Origin: Auricularia sp. M13 | Taxonomy: Eukaryota; Basidiomycota; Agaricomycetes; Auriculariales; Auriculariaceae | NCBI GenBank assembly: GCA_037042915.1 | Contig: CM073195.1 | Location: 2,666,001 to 2,730,000 of the forward strand | Reading direction: 5' to 3' | Length of the DNA stretch: 64,000 nucleotides | Shown: piece by piece, positions 34,240-49,943 of the stretch | Numbering within the stretch: the first letter of the stretch is position 1 | Layout of the letters: each line of letters opens with the position of its first letter | Translations under genes and position numbers: made by a program | The notes under the pieces: generated by a model | The model's database searches: none | What the model was told of the DNA's origin: nothing | Seen by the model: the letters and a program-made list of their open reading frames with translations, nothing else

Positions 34240-35643
34240 ATGCGCTTGCCAGAGGATATTATCGAACTTGTAGTCGACCAGGCTCTTACCGTTGGTGCTC
34301 TCGATACAAGTCCAGGATGTACGCATCCGACTGCGCGTATAGTCACGGCCTCGGCTCTCGAGAGCTTGAAGGACACCAAGCTTGCATTGCTCCTCGTCTC
34401 CCATATGGTGTACAGACTGTGTGCTCGTCGCGTAGACGAGGTTGTCTCGGTCTACGACCCAAGTCGCTTACCATCTTTGCTGGCCTACTTGCACTTGCAT
34501 GGCAGCTTCATGGAGCATTCGCATGGTTTTTACTGCCGTCGCTTGGACATCGACATATTGGTCGACGAAAGCTCCACGTGGCTTCATGGAGCAACCACAC
34601 TCTGGGGGCTCATTCTTGCATGCCCGCGACTCGAAATACTGAACGTCAACGTCATCTCCCTGTTCAGTCGGAAAGGATACCTTTGTCCTGTGTCGCTTCT
34701 GATTCAAATTGCCGATGCGTATGGACAACGGCTACGTCGTTTGGAGATGCGTGGGCTTATCGGCCTGCATTTTTCCGGGATGCGCTATCTGTCCTCCAGG
34801 TGTCCTCGACTTGAGGTACTGTGCGTGCCTGGCATGTTCGCAGTACAAGACGCCTACGAAAGCGATAACCTCTCCGATGACTTGGACTCCCTCGTCAACC
34901 GCATTATCCTATCCAAGGAGACTGTTTCGCAAGCCTTGCCCTCAATGTCTGCCAACGAAAGGAACAGCTTTGCACATGCGCATGGTAGGGCACGTCAATG
35001 GCGCACCCTCCTTTCTTCTAGCACAGTGCGCTTTCCATCTCTTCATACTCTCGAAATCGGCGACTACATCGACTTCACGCGACGGTGGGACATACCGCTT
35101 CTGACGACACTCCATTCCTCGTTTGGTGCCAACACGCAGGCATGGGAGCGCATTGATCATCGCGCAGTGCAGTCAGCCGCCATAGCCCGCATAGGGCCAC
35201 AATTGCACTCGTGGACGGTTTCTACTGCCCAATACGTTGACCCATTAGCGCAGCTAGAACGAGTGCCAAACCTGCGATATCTGGGCTTCGTCGTGCCGGA
35301 TCCTACTTGGCTTGACCCAAATCACCGTGGGCAGCTTGCACACAAGAACCTCAGAGACATTGACCTCGTGTTTGACTCGCCCTTCCAGCCGCCATGGGCA
35401 TGGGTCGCATGTTTTCGCGGGCTTGTCCAGGCCCGTGGATTACCTGCTCTCGAATGTATTCGAATCGTGGCTCCCTTCCTATACGACAGATGGGCTCAGG
35501 AGTTTGACAATCATCGCGTGGCCCTTGCAGGCCTCGGGATTCGCCTTGAATATGCCCCTGGAGTTTTAACGGTGTGCATCCAGATTACTCTTGCTGTCAC
35601 AGCATTTCTCATGGTAATTGGTTTAGCATATGCATACAGGTGA
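34240..35643 (+). CDS. F-box-like leucine-rich protein
   Basis: A single-exon frame of 467 residues from the ATG at 34240, chosen because MRLPEDIIELVVDQAL is the F-box-like start. DTKLALLLVSHMVYRLCARR completes the box. Leucine-rich repeat-like stretches follow (CPRLEILNVNVISL, CPRLEVLCVPGMF, FPSLHTLEIGDY, VPNLRYLGFVV). The last 30 residues, hydrophobic VCIQITLAVTAFLMVIGLAYAY, are unlike the rest and may be read-through of a 3' intron starting at GTGTGC near 35571. A second exon could then lie within 35650-35840, where LMKSTFEIPKDVQ is open, but I could not fix a join. It converges on the membrane-protein gene. Confidence 0.7.
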   Translation: MRLPEDIIELVVDQALTVGALDTSPGCTHPTARIVTASALESLKDTKLALLLVSHMVYRLCARRVDEVVSVYDPSRLPSLLAYLHLHGSFMEHSHGFYCRRLDIDILVDESSTWLHGATTLWGLILACPRLEILNVNVISLFSRKGYLCPVSLLIQIADAYGQRLRRLEMRGLIGLHFSGMRYLSSRCPRLEVLCVPGMFAVQDAYESDNLSDDLDSLVNRIILSKETVSQALPSMSANERNSFAHAHGRARQWRTLLSSSTVRFPSLHTLEIGDYIDFTRRWDIPLLTTLHSSFGANTQAWERIDHRAVQSAAIARIGPQLHSWTVSTAQYVDPLAQLERVPNLRYLGFVVPDPTWLDPNHRGQLAHKNLRDIDLVFDSPFQPPWAWVACFRGLVQARGLPALECIRIVAPFLYDRWAQEFDNHRVALAGLGIRLEYAPGVLTVCIQITLAVTAFLMVIGLAYAYR

Positions 35644-36439
35644 AGCCACAATTTAGGTCCCAAGCACGGCTGATCATGATTTCAGTTTTCCACGTCCCTG
35701 CGCTGATGAAGAGTACATTCGAGATTCCCAAAGACGTTCAGCTTATGAACAATATGCTCTCGCTGTACTCGCACCATTATCCCGACTTGGTCCGAAGGCT
35801 AACCGGGGTAGCACAGCCAAGGCACATCATCGGATAGGAGAGTTCATGACACGTCGGGCAATAATACTGCAGCAGCGTACGTTGTATATTCACACACACA
35901 CACATCGATTGCAAAAGCAACGGGGCAATGCAAGTCTGACGGATTGGATCGATGAGACCTGGCAAATGAGGAAGGGATGATGGGTGGGTGGGTGCGGCAT
36001 CATGCATGAAATCGTCTCGTCGTTGCGGGTGGGGGAGGGAATAATAAAGAACGGGAATGAGCGACGAGAGTGGCTGGCGACTCAGAGGCGGGATGCGAAA
36101 GGCGTAGCGGTGCGGGTGTCGGTGTGGGTGCGGCGGAATGCGGCGGTAACGTTGCTCTGCAGGGGGAAACCTAGAAGAGTCCAATCACACATAGGTAGAG
36201 AGGCGGGACACAAAACGGGGGCGGTTGTGGTCGACACGAACGGGCAGGGGAGCGGTCAAAGAAGTACGGCAATAAAACAATGTAAAGATGTCTGACGAAA
36301 TCCCACGGAGGCGAGCAAAGAGAGGGCGGGGCTGGGGTGAGAGCACAGGAGGTGGTGATGGTGGTGGAGGAGGGAAATGTACAGTAGCTGTAGGGCGGAG
36401 GGGGGTGAGCGATGGTAGATGGGAGAGCACAACGGCCGT
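35644..36439. other. Intergenic between convergent genes
   Basis: About 800 bases. A short CA repeat (35891-35904) and GGGT-rich stretches (35980-36150) are present. A possible last exon of the F-box-like gene is mentioned in that entry. Otherwise nothing is seen. Confidence 0.45.
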
Positions 36440-37663
36440 CTATCGGCCATGTTCGTCGTGCTCGTGGTCAATCAAAGATTCGACCTTGACGCCGCGTTCC
36501 GAGCGCACGCTGCGGATGTCCCTGCCTTCTTCTGCGAGTTCCTTGCTCATCACGACGTCCGGCGGCTCCTTCGGCAGCGCATCAGGGCTCTCGCCTTCTT
36601 CCAAGGCCGGTCTTTGAAGTCTGGCTTCCGGAGCGCGTCCCGGAAGGCATTGGCCACGAAGGCGGCCTCGCCAGCAGAGAACGGGCCCGAGTCGGTGTGG
36701 GACGTCGTGCTGGACGCGTCGTGGCGGTACGAGCGCGGGAAGGAGCCACGGGGCGCGGCGGCGTGGCCCTGGGACGAGGGCAGCAGCGCGGCGGCGGGCG
36801 ACTGCGGGGAAGTAGGAGCACCGACTGCAGCCATCATGGGGGACTCTGAACCCACCGACTCGCGGCGCATATGGTGTTTCCGGCGTCTGCGCTGGCGGAA
36901 ATCGCGGCACATGAAGAAGGTGAAGAACAGGAAGCCGAGCAGCGCGAAGAAGCCGAGCACGGCGAGCAGCGCGATGGCCCAGTGCGGGAACGAGTCGGAC
37001 GACGAGCCGTTCTGCAGGCCGCCGGGTGCGGTGCCTGCGGCGCCGCCGGTCTGCGAGGGCGCGGGGACGGTGAGCGTCCGGCTCGCTTCGGACGCGGAGG
37101 ACGCTGCGGCGGCGGCCGACGAGGCGCTGGCCTGCAGCTGGGCATCCAGCTCGTGCGTTTCTGCGGGGTGAAAGTGAGCGGGCGGCCACGTGCAGGGCGC
37201 AGGGCAAAGCGGCCGGCAGCACTCACGGCGGACACGGAAAACGGCCTCCTTGGGCTCGGCGCCGGTGAGCACGGTGCCGGCCTGGACGACGAGCCAGCGG
37301 AAATTCCAATCGAGCGCGGTGCCGTTGAAGGTGTTGGCGCCAGCGCTGGCGAGCCAGACGTCGTCGGCGCAGGAGGACTGCTCGCCCTTGCCGGTCGCGA
37401 TGCCTGTCCAGTTCGCGACCTGGGTGTCCGAGTCGGCGGAGAGCAGATAGACGTCGACGGCGCCGAACTTGAGCAGCACGGGGTGGTTGACGTTCCCTGC
37501 GGCCAAGAGCAGTGAGCGGGTGATGGGCTGATGGGCGCAGCAGGCCGCGGGCAGCTCACAGATGACCTTTGTCCACTCGTCCTGGTTGATGACGGTGTTG
37601 GCGGTGGGATAGCAGGTACGGACGTCGTTGCCGACGTTGTTGCACGCGGGGTCTGCGGCGGGC
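36440..37663 (-). CDS. Single-pass membrane protein with cysteine-bearing ectodomain, unknown function
   Basis: The ectodomain reads DPACNNVGNDVRTCYPTANT, TKVIWNVNHPVLLKFG, VDVYLLSADSDTQVANW and WLVVQAGTVL. The membrane span is HWAIALLAVLGFFALLGFLF, followed by a basic RDFRQRRRRKHH. The Ser/Pro-rich cytoplasmic tail ends ESLIDHEHDEHGR. Two introns are clear: one after TKVI and one after VFRVR, joining to THELDAQLQA. The frame slips at the T run 36613-36615; one more base continues PDFK into RPALEEGESPD. The 5' end is unresolved. An acceptor lies just before DPACNN, and a first exon with a signal peptide should lie upstream, perhaps from the ATG at 37784, but the phases do not fit. This family is widespread in Agaricomycetes and has no assigned role. 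Confidence 0.7.
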
Positions 37664-37951
37664 GTCAGTGCACTGGCCGGGCGGCGGCAGCAGCAGCAAG
37701 GTTGGGACGCGCACAGTGGACGTTGACGGGCCTGCACCTGTCCGACGGCGCGCGTTTTAAGCGTGAAATGGACGTGCTCGCCATCGCGGGCGGCGCGGGC
37801 GACGGGGAAAAGAGAGCAAGGCGGCCAACGGCTGCGCAGAGAGAGAATACGACACACAACTGCTCCCGCCGGATTGCCTCCGGCGCTCTCTCAGCTTTTC
37901 TGCTTCCGCCGTGCGTCATTCAATGTGCCTGCCGTGCCTATCTACACTACA

Positions 37952-40080
37952 CTACAGTCGCTGCAGCTCGACGCTCACATGCCCGCCCCTGCAGTGCACC
38001 TCCGCATACCCGCCCACCGTGTCCGCCCGGGCGCAGAACGACGGGTTGACAACCACGCAGCCACCCACGTCCTGTACCCTCCTGTCAGCCGCCGTGATTC
38101 CAAAACCGTACAGCCCGGCCCACCTTGTGGAACTCCTTGAACTTGCTCGGCAGCACCACCACATCTGGCGCCGGCGCGTCCATGCTAAGCAGCTCCGAGT
38201 GCGTCACGTCCAGGTTGACCTCGTCCTCGTCTCTCGGCGCCGGGAACAACGGGTAGAAACTGGAAAAATCGCCTGCTCAGCGCGTACTTAAAAAAAAGAC
38301 AATGATATCCGCTACCTTCGCTGGTCGAGCAAGTGCCGTGCGACGCTGGCGAATGGGTCCGGCTTGCCGTTCATCGCGTGCGGAAGCGGCTTGACGAACT
38401 CCTCGCGCTTCAGCTGGAACAACACGTCGACGCTGCTCGCGCCCACGCGCAGGCCGCCGATCTCTGCCACGCAGGGGTTGGGCAGCATTCGCACGTTCTG
38501 TCGCCGTCAGCCATTCAGTCAGTCAGTCAGTCAGTCATTCAGGAACCCGCTGTCCGATCCCAGCCGCGCACCGAAGGCAGCGCCCACTCCGCGCGCAGCT
38601 CGCCCTGCGGGAACACCGCGTGGCTCGACACGACGTCGCGCACGCTCGGCACGAGGAACACCTCGATCCCGCCGAGCGCGCGCAGCCGGTCGAGCACCTC
38701 GCGCCGGAACGTCTCGCGCGGGTGCTCGTCCACGTCGCCCAGTCTGATTAGCCCGTGGTTCGCGTCCACAAACGGCCCGAGCTGGGCAAAGAGAACAAGC
38801 GCGCACTCAGTCGACACAAGCATGGCCGGATGGAGTGCGCACCAGCACAAGAGCCGACGGCTTCTCTTCCATCTGCTGCACGCGCAGGAGCAGCCGCTGC
38901 AGTGGCTCGAACTTCAGGTCGCGCTCGAACGTGTAAGGTCCCGCCGCAATGCATATCTTCGCCCGCGCCGGGAGCGGTTTGTCGTTCCGCGCGAGCTTGG
39001 GCAGCTGCGACGACGTCAGCGCCGCCAGTCTGCTTTCGGACGGACTGGGAATGCACATACGGGCAGGATCTCGTTGACGATGAACCAGCCGCCGCCGCCG
39101 TTCCGCCCCTGGAAGGCGGCCATGGCGCCAGGGAAGAAGCCAACGCCTGTCTGGCCCGGCGCGAGCGCGCCACCGCGCAGGGTGACGTTCGGCGCGAACT
39201 TGATGGGCACACGCGCGCCAGAGCCGATCTCGCGCGAGACCTCGAGGACGATGGAGGCCTCGTTAATCTTGGCGTCTGCGTCGCAGCATATGCGGCCCAC
39301 GACGATCACGTTGTCCTGTGTGCGGCGGCGTGAGAGGAAGGCGTGTTTGCGAAGTGAAGAACAGACCTCTGTGACGACGGACGGGTCGCTGAGCTCTGTC
39401 CGCGGGAAGCCGTAGTGGTCTGCCACCAGATGCTCAAACATTTCGATCCGCTCGTCCAGTTCTGCGACCGACAGCACGTGAGTCGCAACGTTCGACCTGT
39501 CGCGGAGGCACGCACTTTCGCTCCGTCCGGGTATCTTTTCGTACATGTATTTATCTGCGCGCGTGCGTAAGCCATAAATGGGACCTGTTGCCTGCGCGGG
39601 AGGACGCACATCTCGTCTCGGTCGACAACGGGGCCACGGGCACAAACGCCGCGCTCGCGCTGGTGCCCGCGAACGGCTTGACATCCCCCGCGGCGCCTGG
39701 GCCGGACGGCCGCCCGCCTGAGCCCGACGCACGGGCAGGCGCGATGGCCGCGAGTTGTCGCTGGCGCGCCCGGCCGGCGTCGGCGCGCTTGGCGGCGGCC
39801 TGGAGCTGGACGGCGAGCTTGGCCTTGAGCTCTCGCGCGCCGGCGGCATCGATGGTGGATATGGCGCCCTTCCTGTTCATCGCGAACGCCTCCCACTTGA
39901 AGAACAGGTCCTGCGGGCTCAGATGGAACGTCCTGCACATCTCGACGCCTGCCCGCCACGGTCAGCCAGCGCCGTACAGGGCTCCAGGCGGCACGCACAC
40001 TCGCGCATCGCGTCTTCGTCGTCGTCCAGCGCGCCCTCGAAGCGGGCTGCGAGGTCTTTGCGCAGTTTAGACGCGTCCAT
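37952..40080 (-). CDS. POL12: DNA polymerase alpha subunit B (Pol12)
   Basis: This is the regulatory B subunit of the polymerase alpha-primase complex, which starts DNA synthesis at origins and on lagging strands. The N-terminal domain begins MDASKLRKDLAARFEG, with LSPQDLFFKWEAF. The middle has KYMYEKIPGRSE and DNVIVVGRICCDADAKINEASI, an OB fold. The inactive calpain-like phosphodiesterase domain shows KICIAAGPYTFERDL, SALVLLGPFVDANH and VFLVPSVRDVVSSH, then PLPHAMNGKPDPFAS. It ends CRGGHVSVELQRL. About ten short introns are required and all joins I tested keep frame, including the awkward 61-base intron that begins GTGCGT near 39612. One intron (38490-38540) contains a tetranucleotide repeat. 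The start at 40080 is 413 bases from the IGO1 stop, on the same strand. Confidence 0.92.
38511..38540. repeat. CAGT/TCAG tetranucleotide microsatellite
   Basis: Five to six tandem TCAG units with a slightly degenerate edge (TCATTCAG) lie inside a POL12 intron. The repeat is likely length-variable between strains and has no visible role. Confidence 0.7.
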
Positions 40081-40492
40081 GTCGCGGGTAAGTGGGTCGG
40101 AGCTGCAACTCGCGCCCCTCCGCGCAGCCGCTGTCATTGGGCGTCGGTCCGCGGACGCACTGATTGCGCCACAGAAAGAGGAATAAACTTGGGCGTTGCC
40201 ACTCCACTCGCGCTCCTGAGGCTCCAACGTCAAGGAAGCGACGACAACGGACGGGTCAGCTGCTCGCAATGCACTGCAGAATTCTAAATCGCCCGCGGGG
40301 ACCATATCGTGATCATTCGTCACCGACCGAGAACTACAGGTACACTGCACGACGGGTGCATTGGGACAGGCAAGGCTGGGGCAAGGAACTTGAAGACTTA
40401 AGGGGGGGCAGTTCGAACTAAAGCAGGGAGTACTTGGGGGACACGACAACAGAGCAGGATCCAGGACAGCGAGCAGCGCGGACGACGGCGTC
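40081..40492. other. POL12 promoter region
   Basis: About 410 bases between the IGO1 stop and the POL12 start, both leftward. No coding signal is seen; it should hold the IGO1 3' end and the POL12 promoter. Confidence 0.45.
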
Positions 40493-41003
40493 TCACTCGT
40501 CCTCGGAGCTGGAGACCTCGGCGAGCGGGGTGCTCTCCTTGACGGGCGAGGAGATGCTGTTGGTCGGCGAGGAGGAGATGGGCGAGTGGCTCGTCGGCGG
40601 CGAGCTCGCGTGCGGGATGCTGGGACGGATGGGCCATCAGCCTGGGGCCGGCCAGCCACGGACGGGAAGGACGCACTTTTCCGGGCTCGGGATGGCGGTG
40701 CCGACGGCCGTCTGCGGCGCGACGCCCGCCTTGGAGAGCGCATAGTCGCCCGAGTCAAAGAACTTGCGGTCCTGCCCGGCGCAGTCAACAGTCAGCAGTC
40801 GGTAGTCGGCAGTCGGCAGCAGAGCCCACCTTCTGCATCTTGGTCAGGACGTTCTTGTGCGTCGGCAGCTTGCCGTACAGACGGAAGAGCTTCTTCTCCT
40901 CCTCCGTCATGCTCTGCGGCCGTACAGTGAGTGAGTGTCTGGAGGCGCCACGGCCGGCAGGACGCACGCTGAGGTCCACTTTCTTGGCTTTGGCGGGCAG
41001 CAT
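40493..41003 (-). CDS. IGO1: Endosulfine family protein (Igo1/ARPP19)
   Basis: A small protein of about 117 residues in four exons. The core reads SMTEEEKKLFRLYGKLP, VLTKMQKDRKFFDSGDYALSK. The FDSGDY serine is the site that Greatwall/Rim15-type kinase phosphorylates in this family; the phosphorylated protein then binds and blocks PP2A-B55, linking nutrients to mitotic entry and quiescence. The next exon carries AVGTAIPSPE, joined in phase to NIPHASSPPTSHS, and the Ser-rich tail ends VSSSEDE. Introns are 50-60 bases; the second contains an imperfect CAGTCGG repeat (40788-40825). The identification is strong because the kinase-site hexapeptide and its surroundings are exact. Confidence 0.93.
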
Positions 41004-41514
41004 CGCAGTCACTGGAACGGGCAACGGGCGGGGCGGGCGGGATCTGACTCGGATCGAGCCTCGGAGGACGGGCGGGCGGCGTAGGGCGTGTGGTGTGGTG
41101 CGCGAAGGGAGAGACCGGTTTCTGAACACACGTCGGACTTCCAATCCCGCCCTACTTGTCCTTCGCGCTCTTTTGCCTCCGCGGATGACGCCGCGCCCCC
41201 GCCGACCCACCTAACAGGGGCAAGATCCCACGCTGGCCATTCATATCAATGCCCCCCGGCGGCGCAGCGATGGGGGGGCTGATCTGTATTCCTCGCGTCG
41301 ATCGACAAGCATACACCCAATGTTCTCTTCGACGTCTATGGCTACATTCGCTCTGTTTGCGACCTCTAACTACACACTCGACTGCGCCCGCACGTCATTC
41401 AGAACGCCCAAAGAAAGCAAGTCTTGTAGTCAGCAACAGGAAAAAAGGGGGGGAAGCGGGAAATCCAGACCGCAGCCAAAACGGGGCGCGCACGGACCGC
41501 AGGCCGTTCTCAGT
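41004..41514. other. Intergenic, IGO1 promoter
   Basis: About 510 bases between two leftward genes, GC-rich near 41010-41090. No coding signal is seen. Confidence 0.45.
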
Positions 41515-42857
41515 TCAGAACGCGCACAGCGAAAGCTCCTCGCCCGCCGCGTCCTCGCGCTCCTTATCCATATCGCTGTCAGCGTCAACAAGATGCATAA
41601 GCCCCTCCGCCCCCGCCTTCTGTCCCAGTTCGCACGGCTGTCCTTCGCAGCTTGCCAGGTGATCGATGTCGACCGCGCTCTGGCTCAAGTCCACGTCCAC
41701 GTCCAAGCCAAAGTCAAGCATGTCATAATCAGGCACCGTGCACGCCGAGATAGGGAACGTGACGCTGTGATGGTCTGCTGCCGTCACAGAGGAAGAACCC
41801 TGAGACGAGGAGCCAAGCTGCCAGTGCCAGGACCGCGGCGACGGTTCAGCGAGATCGTGTTCTAGTTCCGTGTCCGCGAAAAGCTCCATGGGCATGTCGG
41901 CGTCGGTGCAGCTATGCTCATGGTCCGAAAAGACAGTGTCACGATCGACCTCCTCCGAAAACAGATCCAGATCCAGATGCAGGCCATCGTCGACTTCAAG
42001 CATGGTCAGCGCTTCTGCAGCGTCTTCTGCCGGCAACCCTGGGTCGGCAGACTGAGAGTAATCATAGTCTTCGTCTTCTACTTCGAGCAGCAGCGAGGCA
42101 TCGTCGTCATCTAGCATGGTCGCCTCATCGTCGAAGGTCAGCAGGTCGAGCCCTTCATGATCAGACAGGTCGAGCAGCTCTGCGTGTTCATCGGCATCGT
42201 CATCGTCGAGCTGCAACAAAGGCGAGGCTGCCCTCTCTGTGGCCTTGCCGGCGGTGGCCCGGGATATCTGCCGGCGTGTGATCATAAGCAGGCGGCGGCA
42301 TGAAACCGACGGGCAAGACGCACGCGGTTTATTGCCGCAGGCCGGACGCGTCGCGTGTACAGCGCGAGCAGCGCCGTGCGCATGATGTCTTCATGCCCCG
42401 AGGGCGAATCAGACTTGCCGCCCACGGCAGCCCTCTTGCCGAGGGCCTTGCGGGCGGCGTCCATGGCCTGCGTGTTCTGCTTGGCGATACGCTGCCGAAG
42501 AAAGGCAAAAAAAGTATCAGTATGCTAGCCAAACCAATGACGAGCGTGTACATCGAGCCATGCAGCGGCCGTGCGCGTGAACGCCGGATTCGGCGAGCGG
42601 GCCACGATGCGGGCCACGGAGCGCGCGAGCGAGGCGATGGCCGGCTTTTCCGCTTCCAGGGCCTGTTGGCATTCAGTCAGCAAGCGGCAAGTGCACATCG
42701 GGCAGCACGACGTGGACCTTGCGCCACGGGCCGAAGATGTAGGGATAGGAGCTGCCAGCAGAGCAAGAGGAGGGTGTTTGAGTTCGCAGCGAGACTATTT
42801 AGCTGGGATGCGAGATGCGGACCCTAGGAGATGCTTTTGGATCAAGGTGGCGTGCAT
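41515..42857 (-). CDS. Acidic Asp/Glu/Leu-rich protein, unknown
   Basis: About five exons. A short first exon from 42857 (MHATLIQKHLLG) joins to SYPYIFGPWRKVHVVLPD. An Ala/Arg-rich, helical segment follows (EAEKPAIASLARSVARIVA, TQAMDAARKALGKRAAVGG, IMRTALLALYTRR). The last exon of about 245 residues is strongly acidic (LQLDDDDADEHAELLDLSD, DEATMLDDDDASLLLEVEDE) and ends AAGEELSLCAF. All joins keep frame. I do not recognise the family. The acidic, serine-spaced tail could be a transcription-activation or histone/ribosomal-protein-binding region, but that is only composition. It is divergently arranged with PKC1, with about 750 bases between the two starts. Confidence 0.65.
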
Positions 42858-43603
42858 GTCGTCCAGTGCTTCGCGGTGAGGAAGCAGGAGCGTGTGTTGG
42901 GCGGCCCAGGGATGGCAGTCTAGGTTTTGCCGTTGCATACAGAGAGAGAGACTATGCTTGGGAGCATATGACGGACCGTGACGCGTTGCGGACCAGGTGT
43001 AGGAGAGACGCAGAGCAGAGAGCTGGGTGTGCACTCTGGGCGAGTCGGCGAAGAGCACAGGCGAGAGCTCGACTGGCGGAAACCGTAAGCCATGGAGCAA
43101 GACCGTGCCGGGCCACGCGCACTCTGAGCACTGCCGTCCTCGACGAACGCGTCCGACACGTGCTGCACGTTGAGCGCGTCCTGGTGCTTTTTTCGGCGCA
43201 GTTCAGAAATACGGCAGACGCGCTTTGCGGCCGCGAGCTGACCAGCCTCAGAGTCTGCACCAAATGACGCGTTGCGGGCGCTGCGACGATGCTGGCGGGC
43301 GGAAGACTGTTGCCGTCGACGGCCACGACGAGCAGCAGACGCACGGGGCCCGTGGCAATGGCGGGGACAAGACGCGGGGGCGGCGTCGAGCGCCAGTGGG
43401 ACTTGGACGACGAGGCGGTGAGATGGTGGAGGACGAGCATGCCCGGGCTGTGTGAGTAGAAGTATCCAGGCACCGACGCTGTGGAGGGCCGTGTTGCACA
43501 GGAAGCTGCCGCCGAGGCTGAGTTTCGAGCCGCCATCCCGCTCCCATCTCCCTCCCACTCTCCCCGCGCACGGCAGCCGGCGCAAACCCGGGTCGATACT
43601 CCC
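42858..43603. other. Divergent promoter region, acidic-protein gene and PKC1
   Basis: About 750 bases separating two divergent starts. Long open frames cross it on the minus strand only because of high GC; none carries a domain. An upstream non-coding exon of PKC1 is possible. Confidence 0.45.
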
Positions 43604-47592
<3,989 letters not shown>

Positions 47593-47983
47593 AGATATGT
47601 TTCGTGCACGATGCGAACGATGACCTACCACCCCCAGTCTGTTGTACAATCCGTCTTGTTGGATATACATGTTTCATATTGCTGTTTGCTGTCCGCCTGT
47701 GTGTTTCGTCCCGTCCTGTCACAATACGACCCGCTTGCACGAATGAATCCACGATTTTTTTCTGTCGAGTGTCCTGCTCCTGCAAGACTGAATGACCCTG
47801 CGCTACAGAACACATGGAAATTTGATCCTCCCCGCAGTTCAGTTCAACTGCCGCGATGAAGCATGCTACGGAGACTTTGATCATGGAGAAGTTCTTGCCG
47901 GAGTGGGATTGAATTCGCCCCTTTCCCAGATTAAAATGTCATATTCGGTGGGAGAGTCAAACATGACCGTCTAGTAAAGTATC
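47593..47983. other. Intergenic between convergent genes
   Basis: About 390 bases, T-rich on the PKC1 side, holding the 3' ends of PKC1 and the MFS transporter gene. No coding signal is seen. Confidence 0.5.
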
Positions 47984-49748
47984 TCATGCCGCAGCAGTAG
48001 CTGCCGAGCTCGCGTGAAGTCGTGTCCATCTGCTAAAAAGGCTGAAGACGAGCGCAAGGCCTGTACCACCGATCGAGAGGGCGAGGGCGACCTGAACGCC
48101 CCGCATGTACGCGTTGACGATGCCCGGCACCTGCTCCGGAGGGAACGCCGACCGAATCTGCGTCGCACCCGTTTGCACGACCTTTGCGGGGTCGACTCCC
48201 GCTGGGAGGTTCTTGAGGAGTGTATTGACGAACGCCGATTGGCCGGCAGTGATGAGCGACATGCCGCCTGCGTTTTGGAAGACTGCAAGTGCTGTGATGA
48301 GCCACGGAAACACCAAGAGGGGGGAAGACGTACAAAGGACCATTGCGGTGAGCGTGGACAGGTCTGCTGGGTCCGCGTCGCTCTGGCTCGCGATGATGGG
48401 GATCTGAAACGCCATTCCCCAGCCAATGCCACCCAGGATCTGGTAGCCGACCCACTTGCCGGTGCTGGTATGGACGTCAAGCGTGTAGAGCAAACCGGAT
48501 GCGATGACTCCAATCACGGCGCCGCAGACTTGAACCGGTACTGCAAGACCAGTCGCTGAGATGTAGATACCTGACGAGATCATGGCGACGGTGAGGGCGA
48601 CGATGAGGGCGATGTTGTTGACGCCAGACATGGCAGGGGTGGTTCCGTGCACGCTCTGGAAGTAGATAGGCAGGTAGTATAGAACCAGATAGTACGATCC
48701 TGGGAACAATGCTGCGAAGACGCAGCTGATCCACACTCGGCGCTGCTTGAAGAGGCGTGGGACGATCATGGCACGCTCACGCTGGAAGTACTCCCAGACG
48801 ATGAACACAGTGACGATGGCGACAAAGCCGACGAGGAGACCGATAGTTTGGCTGCTGTCCCATGCCTTGGCTTGGCCGGCGTCTTGGAGAGCGATCATGT
48901 AGCACACGATGGCCGCCATGATCAACGCGACGCCACCAAAGTCCATCTGCAGCAACCTTTCCCTCCAGGTCGCCGGCACCGGCTTCGCAGCGCTCGGCGT
49001 GCGGAAGAAGAAGAGGATGATGAATGCAGAGAGACCGCCAATTGGCAGGTTGATGTAGAAACACCAGCGCCATGAGACTTTATCGGAGAAGACGCCGCCG
49101 ATGAGGGGACCGAGCACGGACGCGATACCGAAAGAGAGACCGACGAAGCCAGTGAACATGGCCCGTTTGCGAGGCTCTGCAATGAACGCAATGATGGTGT
49201 ACGCGCCGGTTCCGATGCCAGACGCGCCGAGGCCAGTGATGGCGCGGCCGACGATGAGGGTCTCAGAGTTCTGAGAGACGCCGCAAATCAGGCTGCCGAC
49301 CTCCAGAGTGATTATGGAGAGCAAGAACGTGGTCTTTAGCGGGAAGTATCGATAAGCTTTACCCCATGACGACTGGAAGCTGCCGTTCGTCATGAAGAAG
49401 GCGGAGCCGTACCACGACACCTTGTCAATGCCGTGGAACTCGTCCGTTATCCTGGGAATTGCTGTGGCGACGATGGTCTACCTAGATTCAGATTTTGTGC
49501 TGGGAAATGGTAAATGAGGGTAAGACATACCATGTCTAGAGATGCCAGGAAAATTGCGAGAATAAGGGCGAGGACGATAACCCACAAGAGGATTCCATGA
49601 GGATACTGGATCTCATCCCTGGTGAGCCCACAGCAGCAGTTGGGTCGTCTTTCTCGTTGATGAGATCAGACGGTACACGAGTGGAAACGTTGTCCTTTTC
49701 CGAGCCTGAAGCTGTCAGGACATGTGCTGGGTTTTCCGATCCCTCCAT
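47984..49748 (-). CDS. MFS drug:H+ antiporter, DHA2 (14-spanner) family
   Basis: A membrane transporter of about 560 residues. A polar N terminus (MEGSENPAHVLTASG) precedes the first span, LLWVIVLALILAIFLASLD. TIVATAIPRITDEF and WYGSAFFMTNGSFQ follow. The motif-A/B region is LIVGRAITGLGASGIGTGAY. Motif C, FGIASVLGPLIGGVFSD with WRWCFYINLPIGG, is the antiporter signature of the DHA2 group. About twelve further spans follow to a polar C terminus. Relatives export toxins, drugs or mycotoxins; the cargo is unknown. One intron lies between LASLDM and TIVATA. One G seems missing at 49617-49619, where VGSPG should continue DEIQYPHGILL. It shares a 195-base divergent promoter with the CWF19-like gene. 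Confidence 0.9.
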
Positions 49749-49943
49749 TGCTCTCTGTCACGAGCGAGATGAAGAGAACGAGCGGGGCCTACACGCTGTC
49801 ACGGTGATGAGCATTGTAATTGAGACCGACGGCGTCGTTTAAAACCGCGATCCGAGGAATGCGTGACTCCAAGCGCGGAGCCGCAAGTTGAGGAGGATCG
49901 GAGCTTCTGAGGGTCGGCTGACATAAGCATCCGGGTCCCGGTC
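49749..49943. promoter_or_regulatory. Compact divergent promoter (MFS / CWF19-like)
   Basis: Only 195 bases separate the start codons of the leftward transporter and rightward CWF19-like gene, so both promoters must overlap here. A TTTAAA stretch at 49839-49844 is about 95 bases from the transporter start. Confidence 0.5.

Noticed and set aside
39600-39680. A suspected frameshift in POL12 before KYMYEKIPGRSE
   Set aside because: A 61-base intron starting GTGCGT and ending GCGCGCAG joins STETR to YKYMYEK in phase, so no base is missing.
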